Source: Deltaproteobacteria bacterium (GTDB lineage Bacteria > Myxococcota_A > UBA9160 > UBA6930). Taken from it: a stretch of 64,000 nt of DNA. This document shows, in pieces, positions 8,239 through 16,842 of the stretch; the stretch's first letter is position 1, and every line of letters begins with the position of its first letter. Below the pieces are notes generated by a model. That model ran no database searches and was not told where the DNA came from. It was given only the letters and a program-made list of their open reading frames with translations. Made by a program: the position numbers and the translations under genes. The DNA lies in the NCBI GenBank assembly GCA_029261795.1, contig JAJDAP010000064.1, positions 1-64,000 on the forward strand, written 5' to 3'.

Positions 8239-9750
8239 TTTGTGTGTTGCCTTGTTGCCACGATCTTCTGAGCTCTGCTCAGGGGGTCGTGGCTCGGTTG
8301 GTGGGCGTGGGGGCTCGTAGTAGAGCTGGATCTCGATGTCTCCGTCTCCCACTTCGATTCGCTCTACGATGGTTTCCGCAATCTCTCGCTTCTCCTCGAA
8401 AGCGAGTTCTGACCACCTCCCGTAGAGGTCCTGAGCCTCGCGTACGATCTCGTCGCTCGAGGCCCAGTGGATGCGCATCGCGTCCACCTGGCCTTTGAGT
8501 GTGGGGATCTCCTCGTCGAGTTGGCGACGTCGGGCTGTGAGTGGATCGTTCCGATCTCCGAAGCCGTCGGCGTCGATCCGACCCTTGATATAGAGGTCGT
8601 AGACCTGGTCCATCTCGGCCTGGACGCTGGCGTGTTCCTTCTCCAGGACCCGGATCTGCTCTTCTTTCACCTGAAGATCTGACTCGGTCTCTGCGAGCGC
8701 TGCAGCCACATCCTCGGGCGAAAGGAAGAAGCTGTGGAGTTGTTCTTGGAAGATCGCTTCCAGATCCCCCTCGGGGATCTTGTTGCGGCACTTGCCACAG
8801 ATGTACTTGGGGCTGTTCGAAGGCACGTACATCTTCCCGCCGCAGCTGCAGAAAGCGAGCCCCGAGAACAGATGGACGGTTCGCCTCGCTGGCTTCCGGC
8901 CCCTGCGCTGCTCCTGGAGAATTGCGTTGGCTTCGTTCCAGAGTTCCTCTGAGACGATGGGCTCGATCTGATGCCAGACCCAATCCTTCTCGGGCTTGAG
9001 GCTCCAGGCCTTGCCGCTGCCTTCGCTCTTCGTGTAGTTGGCGCGTCTCCAGCCCTTGGCCGTGGGGTCTTCGAGGATGCGGCCGACCGTGCTGTCCGAG
9101 AACGGCTTCCCCCGCTTCGTCCTATATCCCCGCTCGTTCAGGATTCGCGCAACGCGTTTCTTCCGCTTCTCCTTCACGTACAGCTCGTAGATGAGGCGCC
9201 GCACCGGCGCTTCATCCTCGTCCGGGACCAGCTGACGATTCACCCACTGGTACCCGAAGGGCGCGCTTCCACCCAAGGGCTTGCCCAGCTGAGCCCGAAT
9301 CGGAACGGAGGCCGCGACGCGCTCGGCGATTTCCTCCCGTTCCCACTCAGCCATCGCCGCGATCAGGGTGTAGAAGAAGCGACCGGCGGGCGTGCTCGTG
9401 TCGATGGACTCGTGGAGGCTGACGAGATCCGCTCCGCATTCGCGAAAGATGTCGGCAAAGTCCAAGAGTTCACGGGTGTTTCGAGCCAACCGAGCCAGCT
9501 TCGAGAAGATGAGCGCTTGGACTCTGCCGGAGTGAATGTCACCGAGCATCCGCTTCGCCTCTGGGTGCTCCATCACGCTCTTTCCGGAAACCCCCGACAG
9601 GTCGTAGAGTTCAACGACCTCCCACTCCTTGATCTGGGCGTAGGCTCGGGCGCGTCGCTCGTGGTGCTCGGGGCTCTCGCCGCGGGCTTGGTCCTCCGTC
9701 GAGACACGGATCCAGATCGCGACTCGCTTTGTATCCGGTTGTCCAGGCAT
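8143..9750 (-). CDS. large serine recombinase (integrase) at the element's left end
   Basis: The 535-residue protein has a resolvase/invertase catalytic domain ([10 protein letters not shown] with the nucleophilic Ser; KLARLARN helix), a recombinase DNA-binding domain (residues ~165-280), a zinc ribbon (CSCGGK ... CGKC, ~305-330) and a coiled coil (~360-410), as in large serine integrases. It is expected to integrate the element at attB in comM. The last 29 residues, from the Phe after KHG to the stop, are read from antisense comM, so the integrated gene has an acquired tail. In the circular element the frame would instead run into the triple-HTH protein. I prefer the ATG at 9750 (AAAGGG 5 bases upstream) over a GTG at 9768. 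Confidence 0.92.
   Translation of the reverse strand: MPGQPDTKRVAIWIRVSTEDQARGESPEHHERRARAYAQIKEWEVVELYDLSGVSGKSVMEHPEAKRMLGDIHSGRVQALIFSKLARLARNTRELLDFADIFRECGADLVSLHESIDTSTPAGRFFYTLIAAMAEWEREEIAERVAASVPIRAQLGKPLGGSAPFGYQWVNRQLVPDEDEAPVRRLIYELYVKEKRKKRVARILNERGYRTKRGKPFSDSTVGRILEDPTAKGWRRANYTKSEGSGKAWSLKPEKDWVWHQIEPIVSEELWNEANAILQEQRRGRKPARRTVHLFSGLAFCSCGGKMYVPSNSPKYICGKCRNKIPEGDLEAIFQEQLHSFFLSPEDVAAALAETESDLQVKEEQIRVLEKEHASVQAEMDQVYDLYIKGRIDADGFGDRNDPLTARRRQLDEEIPTLKGQVDAMRIHWASSDEIVREAQDLYGRWSELAFEEKREIAETIVERIEVGDGDIEIQLYYEPPRPPTEPRPPEQSSEDRGNKATHKHGFAAAIHWNRAGKEKRVAARARTISPSSRI
8216..8262. other. attL: comM/recombinase-element junction
   Basis: ComM sequence ends in CCATG (8234-8238) and is followed by the element half-site TGTGTTGCCTTGTTGCCA (8243-8260). 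The same CCATG core occurs at the HTH ends near 43,045, 50,515 and 61,778, each preceded by the mirror half-site. The comM frame on the left and the known target codons N-P-C place the crossover within or next to CCATG. Confidence 0.85.
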
Positions 9751-9943
9751 CCTGACCCTTTCTATCACACGAAGAACTATGACTCTGCAGGACCGCCATC
9801 CCCGAGGGAATGGGCTAGAACTTCGGACGTGATAAGTCGTAGGCAGCGATGGACGGACGCCCGGCTCTAGGGCGCGTTGTCCAGAATAGTGAGCAGCCCT
9901 CCGACATACTTTTCGCTAACACTTTAATCGCGAGTAGCCGCTC
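9751..9943. promoter_or_regulatory. divergent region between recombinase and RHH gene
   Basis: This 193-base gap holds the 5' sides of two divergent genes, so it must contain their promoters. A segment TTCTTCGTGTGATAGAA is visible just upstream of the recombinase. I cannot assign boxes confidently. Binding of the RHH product here would be a simple way to control the recombinase. Confidence 0.3.
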
Positions 9944-10165
9944 GTGAGCCCGGTGAAGCCGCGAAAGCGCGCTCCGCAGATGGGTCGGCCCCCGCTCCCT
10001 CCGGAGGAGCGCCGAGACCACCACGTTCGCCTCATGCTCCGCGAAGAGGACTACCGGGCACTTGAGGAAGTCGCCCGGGATCGAGATATCCGCGTCGCGA
10101 CCGCAGCCTACGAGCTTCTTCGAGAAGCACTCGACGGGAAGAGCCGACGAGGCCGCCGCCGTTAG
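9944..10165 (+). CDS. small ribbon-helix-helix-type DNA-binding protein
   Basis: The product of 73 residues has a basic, Pro-rich head (PRKRAPQMGRPPLPPEERRD), then a beta strand with HHVRLMLREEDYRALEEVA and a second helix, and ends in a basic tail. This layout fits MetJ/Arc (CopG-like) ribbon-helix-helix regulators or relaxosome accessory proteins. The start is a GTG; a second Met lies at residue 13 (MGRPPLPPEE). It is divergent from the recombinase and is followed at once by an IS3 insertion. Role inferred only: local repressor or mobilisation protein. Confidence 0.6.
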   Translation: MSPVKPRKRAPQMGRPPLPPEERRDHHVRLMLREEDYRALEEVARDRDIRVATAAYELLREALDGKSRRGRRR

Positions 10166-10237
10166 GCCGGCTGGCTGGCCCTGCGAGGCTGGTACCAGCC
10201 TCTGAGTTAGCCTCGAATCGAGGCGACTGGAGGCGAG

Positions 10238-10504
10238 ATGAAGCGAGCGCGTTTCACGGAAGAGCAGATCATCGGGATTCTGAAGGCGGCGGAAGCGGCG
10301 GGGAACATTCGGGCCGTGTGTCAGGAGCACAATCTGTCGGAACAGACGTTCTATCGGTGGCGGCGGAAGTACGGCGGGATGGACGTGTCGGAGGCCCGGA
10401 AGCTTCGTGAGCTCGAGCGCGAGAACTCGGAGCTGAAGAAGATGGTGGCCGAGCTCTCGCTGGACAATCGGATGCTGAAGGAAGTGAACTCAAAAAAATG
10501 GTGA
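10238..10504 (+). CDS. IS3-family transposase OrfA (HTH subunit)
   Basis: The 88-residue protein reads KRARFTEEQIIGILKAAE, then an HTH with SEQTFYRWRRKYGG and a leucine-zipper-like segment (LRELERENSELKKMVAEL), ending in SKKW. This is the standard OrfA of IS407-type elements, which binds the IS ends. Its last codons overlap orfB, and a run of seven A (10492-10498 region) just before the stop is a good slippery site. A -1 frameshift there would make the OrfAB transposase. Confidence 0.92.
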   Translation: MKRARFTEEQIIGILKAAEAAGNIRAVCQEHNLSEQTFYRWRRKYGGMDVSEARKLRELERENSELKKMVAELSLDNRMLKEVNSKKW

Positions 10505-11343
10505 GCCTGGCGGAACGACGACGCGCGGCGGAGCACCTGGAGCGGACGTTCGCAGTCAGCGAACGGCGGTCTTGCAAGGTGGTCGAGATTGCGCGGAGCA
10601 CGAAACGTCGCCCGTCAGGCCGAACCGATGAGTTGGAGTTGGTGGCCGCGATCCATCGGTTGTCGGAGCGCTTTCCGCGCTTCGGTTACCGCAAGATCTT
10701 TGATCGGCTGCGGCAGGAGGGATGGCGTGTGGGGCGGGAGCGTGTGCGCTTGCTGCGGCGGCAAGAGGGGCTGAGGGTCCCGCGAAAGGGCCCGAAACGG
10801 CGACGGTGCGGAACCAGCACGACCGGTGCCGTCAAGGCGCTGTCCCCGAATCACGTGTGGAGCTACGACTTCGTGGCGGACCAGACGGTCGATGGGCGAA
10901 CCCTTCGATTCCTGACGGTCATCGACGAGTACACGCGCCGGGGACTGTGGATCGAATGTGCTCGCCACCTGACTTCGGTCGACGTGATCCGAGTGCTCGA
11001 GCAGCTCGTCGAGCTGCACGGGGCGCCATCGATCATCAAGAGCGACAACGGGAGCGAGTTCGTCGCGAAGGCGGTCCAGGAGTGGATCCAGAACCGGGGC
11101 ATCGATGCCCGATTCATCGACCCGGGGAGTCCGTGGCAGAACGGTCACAACGAGAGTTTCAACGGCGTCTTCCGAGATGGCTGCTTGAACCGCTGGCTCT
11201 TCGAGTCGGTGCGGGAAGCGCGGGAGGCCTCGGAAGCGTGGTTGCTCGAATACAACGAGGAACGACCCCATGGGTCGCTGGGCGGGCTGACGCCCGTCTC
11301 GTTCTTTGAACGAGGGAAGAATCAGGAAAGGGAAGCGGCCTGA
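10498..11343 (+). CDS. IS3-family transposase OrfB (DDE integrase domain)
   Basis: The 281-residue product has an HTH_21-like N-terminal part and an rve integrase core. Its DDE residues are seen as WSYDFVADQTVDGR (first D), IIKSDNGSEF (second D) and PWQNGHNESFNG (E). The C-terminus YNEERPHGSLGGLTPVSF is typical. No premature stops occur, so the element may be active. Translation probably depends on frameshifting from orfA; the GTG at 10498 could also start it. Confidence 0.93.
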   Translation: MVSLAERRRAAEHLERTFAVSERRSCKVVEIARSTKRRPSGRTDELELVAAIHRLSERFPRFGYRKIFDRLRQEGWRVGRERVRLLRRQEGLRVPRKGPKRRRCGTSTTGAVKALSPNHVWSYDFVADQTVDGRTLRFLTVIDEYTRRGLWIECARHLTSVDVIRVLEQLVELHGAPSIIKSDNGSEFVAKAVQEWIQNRGIDARFIDPGSPWQNGHNESFNGVFRDGCLNRWLFESVREAREASEAWLLEYNEERPHGSLGGLTPVSFFERGKNQEREAA

Positions 11344-11404
11344 GGGTCAGGCGCAAAACCCTAACCTTGAGGCTGGTACCGAAATCTTGGGCTTGCCACG
11401 GCGC

Positions 11405-11614
11405 CTAGCCAGTAAGCATGATCGTCGTCCCGCACGTGTCGCATGTATAGTTCTTTGCGCGCTTGCTGAAGAACGTGATGTAGAGCCAGATCACGGCCCA
11501 GAATCCAAAGGTCATGACCGAGAGGATTCCGTGAAGCCAGTGGTTCACGCCGCCCCCTGAGAATACGCTCTGCTCATTGCAACTCGGGCAATGTGACTTC
11601 TTCTGGACGCGCAT
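11405..11614 (-). CDS. small LITAF-like zinc-ribbon membrane protein
   Basis: This 69-residue protein has a CPSC pair near the N-terminus, one hydrophobic segment (ILSVMTFGFWAVIWLYITFF) and a CDTC pair near the C-terminus. The CxxC-hydrophobic-CxxC arrangement is that of LITAF-like zinc ribbons, in which the two halves form one zinc site and the hydrophobic loop dips into the membrane. The ATG at 11614 has AGGAGGG 7 bases upstream. It is divergent from the following lipoprotein gene; the shared gap has AT-rich words (AAGTATATACT) that look like promoter boxes. Function unknown. Confidence 0.75.
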   Translation of the reverse strand: MRVQKKSHCPSCNEQSVFSGGGVNHWLHGILSVMTFGFWAVIWLYITFFSKRAKNYTCDTCGTTIMLTG

Positions 11615-11699
11615 CGAACACCCTCCTGTTCTCTAGAGTCTGGCGAGTATATACTTTTAAGTTAGTGATATCTATCTAACTCGCTTGATGGGGAACAAC

Positions 11700-12575
11700 A
11701 TGCCTCGCACACCTCGCCCTCTCGTCCTTCTCGTCCTAGCTGCTTGCATCATCTTGTCCAACGGCGCCTGTAGCCCGTCGACCCTCTCGCGCGCCGATGC
11801 CGAGGCGCTCATCTCCGAGCTCCCGCACTTCGCCAAACAGGCATCGTCGGTACCTCTTCGAGAGGGAGGCGTTGAAGCGCTCCAGCAGTACGGCTACGCC
11901 AACTCGGCGGGGCTACCGCTCAATCGCGCCGGTGACTTTGCCAAGTCAATCACCTTGGTGCGGGGTAGTCGGGACTATCTCGGACTCGTCGCTCCCATTC
12001 CTCCGCCAATCATCAAGGTGACAGGTATCCAGGGCGAAGAAGGCGCGACGGACTTGAGCGTAGAGTTCGACTGGACCTGGGAGGACGGCATTGAACTCCC
12101 CCTCTCGCTCTTCGTCTCTCGGGGAGGAACCGGACGAGCCGTCATCACGCGATACGACGACGGATTTCGGCTGACCGACTCTTCCATTGAGATCGACCCG
12201 GAGGGGATTGAAATCTCAGAACGCGCCGCAGAGGAGGCGTCCGTACTCAGCGCCCGCGCGAAAGAGCGACTCCGAGAGGCTCACACTCCAACGACAACTC
12301 TCATCGATCGAACACCGCGGCTCGTTGTCTCGGACACCGGAGTGAGTGGCAGTTCGCAATGGCAGGGCCATGTGAACATCTCGTACGGGGAGATCAGCAG
12401 TTTCTCGGCTGAACCGGTATTTCAACGAATCAACATCTTTCGCTACGGGGCCGATGTCGGAGTGATGATCGCGGGAATCCCGGATGCCAAAGCGGTTGTC
12501 GCCACCGCCCAGGAGCAACGCTCAAAGTGGCGCGAGCGCTTCTCGGACCTACTGCTAGTCGGAGAGAAACCCTAG
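11700..12575 (+). CDS. lipoprotein of unknown function
   Basis: The product is 291 residues from the ATG at 11700 (GGGGA upstream); an ATG at 11688 is also possible. It has a lipoprotein signal (PLVLLVLAACIILSNGAC) with Cys after NGA. The mature part shows YGYANSAGLPLNRAG and SVEFDWTWEDGIELP, and later a predicted mixed alpha/beta region without a known motif. The final 40 residues are helical (AVVATAQEQRSKWRERFSD). No partner genes are evident; the neighbour upstream is a small zinc-ribbon membrane protein on the other strand. I do not recognise the family. Confidence 0.7.
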   Translation: MPRTPRPLVLLVLAACIILSNGACSPSTLSRADAEALISELPHFAKQASSVPLREGGVEALQQYGYANSAGLPLNRAGDFAKSITLVRGSRDYLGLVAPIPPPIIKVTGIQGEEGATDLSVEFDWTWEDGIELPLSLFVSRGGTGRAVITRYDDGFRLTDSSIEIDPEGIEISERAAEEASVLSARAKERLREAHTPTTTLIDRTPRLVVSDTGVSGSSQWQGHVNISYGEISSFSAEPVFQRINIFRYGADVGVMIAGIPDAKAVVATAQEQRSKWRERFSDLLLVGEKP

Positions 12576-12654
12576 CTGCTCAGACATAGTGCGGTTCGGA
12601 TCGTCCGCGCGCTCCCCGGTCAGAGACGGAGGATCTCCACGTAGGCAACAAAAA

Positions 12655-12683
12655 GGGGGGATCCGGACCATCCGAATCCCCCC
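12655..12683 (-). terminator. rho-independent terminator downstream of the DUF3768 gene
   Basis: On the minus strand GGGGGGATTCGG pairs with CCGGATCCCCCC around a 5-base loop and is followed by TTTTTG. The hairpin lies about 130 bases beyond the DUF3768 stop. On the plus strand it also follows the lipoprotein gene but has no T-run there. Confidence 0.8.
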
Positions 12684-12811
12684 CCGAGGGCCCTGGGATA
12701 CGCGATCCCGGTCCCGTTGGGATGCACGCATCCCCTGTGGGCCCCCTCCCGACGCAGCCCCACCCCTGGTTTATGCGCCGGGTAACCGAAGAACGATTGG
12801 CGGTGAGCGAC

Positions 12812-13165
12812 TCAGTACTCTTCGCTGAGCATCACCGTCAGCACACGCGTTGTGACCGCGGGGTTGCTCGGGTCCGGCGAGCCGAACTCGAGATCGCGGT
12901 CGTAGTAGTCGATCTTCCAGAAGAGCTTGTGCTCTCGGACGACCACAGCTCCGAAGTCGTGCTCCCCGTGCGGATCGTTTCCCTCGTTGAAGTCACGGAA
13001 TCCCGAAACTTCCTGGAAAGCCTCAGCAACGAACTCGTCGCCGAGGCCCGCGACCCCGCGTGTCGTCAGGATCCGTCCACCTCTTCCACTTTTTCGAAAC
13101 GAGTCGTTGAGATCTCGTGTTCGGATTGTCTTGTCCAACTCTTCTCTCCCCGTGTCCCAGATCAT
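12812..13165 (-). CDS. DUF3768-family protein
   Basis: The 117-residue product shows the family pattern: IRTRDLNDSFRKSGRGGRIL near the start, then VAGLGDEFVAEAFQEV, NDPHGEHDFGAVVV, FWKIDYYDRDLEFGSPDPS and TTRVLTVMLSEEY at the end. DUF3768 proteins are common on plasmids and integrated elements of proteobacteria and have no established function. I chose the ATG at 13165 because the conserved region begins soon after. It lies downstream of the RuvC-like/XRE pair on the same strand and ends before a strong terminator, so the three genes probably form one transcript. Confidence 0.85.
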   Translation of the reverse strand: MIWDTGREELDKTIRTRDLNDSFRKSGRGGRILTTRGVAGLGDEFVAEAFQEVSGFRDFNEGNDPHGEHDFGAVVVREHKLFWKIDYYDRDLEFGSPDPSNPAVTTRVLTVMLSEEY

Positions 13166-13202
13166 TGGTTGATCGGGGAATTCGAGGAGCGACGAGTTCG
13201 AA

Positions 13203-13697
13203 CTAGAGATGGGCCCTGTAGTAAGTGAACGCGAGCGCGGCGGCCTCGAAGATTCGCATTCGGCGGTCGTCACCCATCCAGGGCTTCCGCTTTCTCGGTA
13301 GCCGCGGCCGGAGTTCGGGCAGCTCTTCCGCAATGGCACTAGCGATCCCGTGCCGTGTCGAAGCTTCAAACGATTCGAAGCCACTCCGAACGGAGGAATC
13401 CTCTACCCGCTGAACCTTCACACCCGAACTGCGAGCGAGGAGTGCAAAGAGCCGAAGCCTTCTGGCTGCCATTGCCGATCGACGTGCGTCGACCTCTGAC
13501 GGGAGCACAAGGACTGCAGGGCGGTAGAAATGAAGAAGGTCCCGGAGTTCCGCAAGAAATGAGCGCTTCTTGCGTGGACCGAAGCCCCGTGTGCCCCAAT
13601 CGATGGGGGACGCGGGCCCTTCGGCGACAAAGAATCCCCACCCGGAGCCGGTTGCCGAGATCGCCAGGACTCGGACGCCTGGTCCTGGACTACTCAT
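13203..13697 (-). CDS. RuvC-like (RNase H fold) protein of mobile elements
   Basis: The 164-residue protein begins VRVLAISATGSGWGFFVAEG, a beta hairpin like the first strands of RNase H/RuvC folds. It then has a conserved DWGTRGF, a PAVLVLPSEVDARRS strand-turn (where RuvC has its second acidic residue) and a C-terminal helix with RRMRIFEAAALAF. The usual first catalytic Asp position reads Ser-Ala-Thr, so it may be a resolvase-like protein without normal catalysis. Its ATG overlaps the XRE gene stop (ATGA), showing translational coupling. Family assignment is by pattern only and could be wrong in detail. Confidence 0.55.
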   Translation of the reverse strand: MSSPGPGVRVLAISATGSGWGFFVAEGPASPIDWGTRGFGPRKKRSFLAELRDLLHFYRPAVLVLPSEVDARRSAMAARRLRLFALLARSSGVKVQRVEDSSVRSGFESFEASTRHGIASAIAEELPELRPRLPRKRKPWMGDDRRMRIFEAAALAFTYYRAHL

Positions 13698-14044
13698 TTG
13701 GGCCGCCGGACACCAACCCTCGTCGCGGCTCGAAGCAGCATCTGGAGCTTCCGGTCGAGCTCCTCTGATCGCGGCCGGCGCTGGAGCACGCGATACATGT
13801 ACATGAGACGGTCCATGAGATCACGCTCTTGCCTTGAGTAGAACTCCGGGAATAGGTCGCGCCCTTGGACGCCAAACATCATCTCGGTCGTTGCCACGAG
13901 CCTCAGATTGGGAGGTCGGCGATTGCGTTCGACACGAGAAATCTCGGACGGGTCGATGGGCCCAAGGAGGAAGCCGAGTTCGTCTTGCGTTAGGCCAGCG
14001 CGTCGCCGGTGCGCTCGCAAGTACGTTGGTAGTGGAGTGTGCAT
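13694..14044 (-). CDS. XRE-family HTH regulator
   Basis: The 116-residue protein has an N-terminal HTH_3 domain: YLRAHRRRAGLTQDELGFLL, then DPSEISRVERNRRPPNLRL. A C-terminal helical region (YSRQERDLMDRLMYMYRVLQ) follows that probably mediates oligomerisation or contact with the partner. It precedes and overlaps the RuvC-like gene by 4 bases. An auto-regulator of the trio with DUF3768 is the simplest reading. The upstream gap carries G-rich 9-base repeats that might be its operator. Confidence 0.85.
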   Translation of the reverse strand: MHTPLPTYLRAHRRRAGLTQDELGFLLGPIDPSEISRVERNRRPPNLRLVATTEMMFGVQGRDLFPEFYSRQERDLMDRLMYMYRVLQRRPRSEELDRKLQMLLRAATRVGVRRPK

Positions 14045-14355
14045 CAGATTCGAGATTGGAACTGATAATGGCCTCTTCCTTATCGACCACCATCGGAGAA
14101 GCTGATCTCAAGCCTATCAAAGTCGTCTGCAGTCGAAGAGGTGTCCGCGCGTGCCAGGTTCCCAAGTTCGAGTCTGGGGACGTGGGGGATGTTGGGGACG
14201 TGGGGTTGCAGCCCAGGGTTCTACTTGAAGTGACGAATGCGTCGCATATCAATGACGCGACAGGGAGGTCTTCGAGCAGGTCTCCCCTTGAAAACCGATC
14301 TAGGCAACACGGAAGCTAGGCCGTCAACTTCCGTAGTTCTTCATTTGCTGGCAGA
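14045..14355. other. intergenic region with G-rich 9-base repeats
   Basis: No gene is supported here. At 14,175-14,205 the plus strand has successive TGGGGACG, TGGGGGATG, TTGGGGACG and TGGGG units with a period close to 9 bases. Related units occur, in coding sequence, near 36,868-36,903. The region separates the divergent XRE and 135-residue protein genes, so both promoters should lie here. Confidence 0.45.
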
Positions 14356-14763
14356 ATGGACTCAATGAACAACGAGCCGCCATTAATCTCCCTCGAGGAC
14401 CAACGACGAGACGTGTTCGCTTTTCTGATGAGAAGCCAAGGTGCTCGTCTGGGGCTCTCTGAATACTCGCGCGAGTGGCTGCTGCCTCGCTTGCGAAAGC
14501 TTGGGTTCGAAGCAGACCCGGAAGATGGGCCGACGCTCCGAGTACGAAATCCGCTCAACCAAGAATCAACGCGCATTCGTGGTGAAACCAAAGCGAGACG
14601 GGCCTACTTCTCCGCGACTTCGTTGGCCGAGCCTCTCTACCGACTCTGCTTTGGAAGGAGCCTTTGCATAAGCAATGACTTTGAACGACACGGCCGTGAG
14701 CGGTTTACTGAACTCGCACTTCAGGCCTTCTCCTATGCCCTGGAAGCTGCCGAGGTCATCTGA
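14356..14763 (+). CDS. hypothetical protein, 135 residues
   Basis: A soluble, mixed-charge protein with the segments QRRDVFAFLMRSQGARLGL, SREWLLPRLRKLGFEADPED and, near the end, ELALQAFSYALEAAEVI. The amphipathic helices and absence of signal or membrane segments suggest a cytosolic protein. A second ATG three codons in (14,365) is an equally good start. I do not recognise the family. It stands alone between the XRE module and the Gabija genes and could belong to either, but the 370-base gap to gajA argues against an operon. Confidence 0.5.
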   Translation: MDSMNNEPPLISLEDQRRDVFAFLMRSQGARLGLSEYSREWLLPRLRKLGFEADPEDGPTLRVRNPLNQESTRIRGETKARRAYFSATSLAEPLYRLCFGRSLCISNDFERHGRERFTELALQAFSYALEAAEVI

Positions 14764-15132
14764 ACGCGTTCACTCCTTCCGGCCTGTCTTCCTCGGCATC
14801 TCCCAGAGACCGAAGGCTGACAATGCGTTGACTTCTTCAAGCGCTGGAAGAATCGCCTAAACTAAGTCGGCCCGATGGTCACTCCGGTTGCGGCCCCACC
14901 CCAGATTGAGTCGACTCAAACAGATCGGCTTCCGCATCAGTCTCAAGGGACCTAGGCTCCTGGCATTGGAGCCCGTCCAGACCCAAGTGAGATTGGGCCC
15001 GATGTGCAGCTAGCGAAGCGGCGACGATGGCCACAGGACGACTAATGGACGCCGCAAAGGCGTTTCAGCAGAGAGGGATTCCGCGGTGGGGGCGGTGGCA
15101 TGAACAACTCTTGAAGACCGGAAGGGGTTTAG
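14764..15132. other. gap upstream of gajA
   Basis: No supported gene, hairpin or repeat is visible over 369 bases. The gajA promoter should be here, but I could not identify convincing boxes. Confidence 0.4.
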
Positions 15133-16842
15133 ATGTGGCTACGAGAACTGCAGATAAGCAACTTCCGAAAGATCGACGAGCTCAATGTTACTTTTCCTCG
15201 TGGGCTCACTGTGCTGGTCGGAGAGAACAACTCGGGCAAGACAGCGATCGTCGATGCGCTGCGTCTCCTGTTGTACTCGAGTCGCGATTTCGATTCTCTT
15301 CGGCTGACGGAAGGTGATTTCCGCGCCGGCACGGACTACGCACCGATCGAGATCTCCTGCCGGTTCACCGGTCTCACAGACATCGACGAGGTTTACTTTC
15401 AGGAGTGTCTCGTTGACGTTGGGGATGGCAGGTTTGAGATACAGGTAAATGCCCGCGTCGAGTTCAACAAGACCACGAACCGCTGCAACGTGAAGCTGTG
15501 GGGCGGCGAGACAGAGGGTGCCGCGCTCCCGGTGAATCACTACGACCGCCTTGCGACAGTATATCTGCAACCACTCCGTGATCCCGAACGCGGACTGCGG
15601 CCCGGTCAGTACTCTCAGGTTTCCCGCCTTGTTGCCTGCCTCACTTCGGACGATCAGCATGCTGACTTCGAGGCGATCGCTACCGAAGCCAATACGAAGC
15701 TTCGTGACCTGCCGCCCGTCAAACGTGCCCGAGGTGACATCAACGCACAGATGGCGGCTATCGCAGGCGATGAGCTCACCCAAAGCACAGAGCTGATATT
15801 CGCTGACCCGTCGTTTCGGCGAATCGTCGCAGGGCTGCAGCCCGAGATCGATGGGCTCCCATTCGCCCTCAATGGACTGGGCTACAACAACCTGATCTTT
15901 ACTTCCGCGACATTGGGGACGCTCCGACGGAGCGCCCAATTTTCGTTTCGCTCAATCCTCGTCGAGGAGCCCGAAGCCCATCTCCATCCACAACTACAAG
16001 TGCTCCTACTCAAGCACTTCGCAAACGTGGCTGTAGATCAAGAGGGCCACGAGGTTCAAGTCATCGCCAGTAGCCACTCACCCATCCTGGCAAGTCAGGC
16101 CCCGATTGATTCGGTCGTGTCCGTGCACGAGGTTGAGGGCAAGGTCAGCGCCGTGTCGGTCTGCACAATCGAGATTGAGGACAAGATCAAGAAGAAGCTC
16201 CAGCGTTTTCTCGACGCCACTCGTGGCGAGCTGTTCTTCGCTCGGCGCATCCTCATGGTAGAGGGAATCGCGGAGGCACTTCTGCTGCCCGTGCTTGCGA
16301 GGATTGCAGGCGGTAGCTTGAAGGACTCGGCGGTCACCGTGCTCAATGCGGATGGAATCAACTTCAACGCATTCCTACCGCTCTTCGGATTGAATCGGAT
16401 TGGCGTGCCTGTAGTCATCCTCACGGATGGTGACGCGCATGAGCCTGGCGGGGAGAGGTCCGCAACTGCCGCGGGTTTGAAGGCGAAGGAAGCCGAACTA
16501 TCCAACCTGCGCATCGAAATGTCCGAACTCACGTTCGAACACGAGCTGAGCCGATCTGATGCGATCCTTCCTTACATGATATCTGCCTTCAAGGAGATCC
16601 ATCCCATAAAGGGGGCCACCCTCGAAGCCGACCTCGCAGCTCTTGGCTCCGCAGAAGAGAAGGCCCAGGAGTTCCTGGGAGTGTTTCTTGATATGCGGGT
16701 TTCGAAGGGTCGATTCGCTCAAGAACTTGCGGGCATCCTGGAAGAGCAGAAGCTATCGGGTGAAGCAGTGCCGATGTACATCCGCAATGCCCTTGCATAC
16801 TTGGGTGTCATCTCCCAGGAGGCGGATGGTGGGCACAATTGA
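15133..16842 (+). CDS. gajA: Gabija defence protein GajA, OLD-family ATPase-nuclease
   Basis: The 569-residue protein has an ABC/AAA-type ATPase with Walker A GENNSGKTAI (residues 30-39), a conserved SILVEEPEAHLHPQLQ Walker B (about 274-289) and the SSHSPIL segment. A C-terminal TOPRIM nuclease domain follows, with LMVEGIAEALLLP (about 373-385) and VILTDGD (about 427-433) as metal-binding acidic motifs. GajA is the nicking endonuclease of the Gabija anti-phage system, held off by normal nucleotide levels and released when phage depletes them. gajB follows with a 17-base overlap, the standard two-gene arrangement. Length agrees with known GajA (about 580). Confidence 0.9.
   Translation: MWLRELQISNFRKIDELNVTFPRGLTVLVGENNSGKTAIVDALRLLLYSSRDFDSLRLTEGDFRAGTDYAPIEISCRFTGLTDIDEVYFQECLVDVGDGRFEIQVNARVEFNKTTNRCNVKLWGGETEGAALPVNHYDRLATVYLQPLRDPERGLRPGQYSQVSRLVACLTSDDQHADFEAIATEANTKLRDLPPVKRARGDINAQMAAIAGDELTQSTELIFADPSFRRIVAGLQPEIDGLPFALNGLGYNNLIFTSATLGTLRRSAQFSFRSILVEEPEAHLHPQLQVLLLKHFANVAVDQEGHEVQVIASSHSPILASQAPIDSVVSVHEVEGKVSAVSVCTIEIEDKIKKKLQRFLDATRGELFFARRILMVEGIAEALLLPVLARIAGGSLKDSAVTVLNADGINFNAFLPLFGLNRIGVPVVILTDGDAHEPGGERSATAAGLKAKEAELSNLRIEMSELTFEHELSRSDAILPYMISAFKEIHPIKGATLEADLAALGSAEEKAQEFLGVFLDMRVSKGRFAQELAGILEEQKLSGEAVPMYIRNALAYLGVISQEADGGHN

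Larger units (their letters stand above)
10190..11380 (+). mobile_element. IS3-family insertion sequence (IS407-like group), apparently intact
   Basis: About 1.19 kb bounded by imperfect inverted repeats. The left end has GGTACCAGCCTC followed by TGAGTTAG, and the right end read backwards has GGTACCAGCCTC followed by AAGGTTAG. The element encodes OrfA and OrfB in overlapping frames. Flanking bases (GCT left, GAA right with the ends as drawn) do not give an obvious 3- to 4-bp target duplication, so the exact boundaries or the insertion history are uncertain. Confidence 0.8.
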
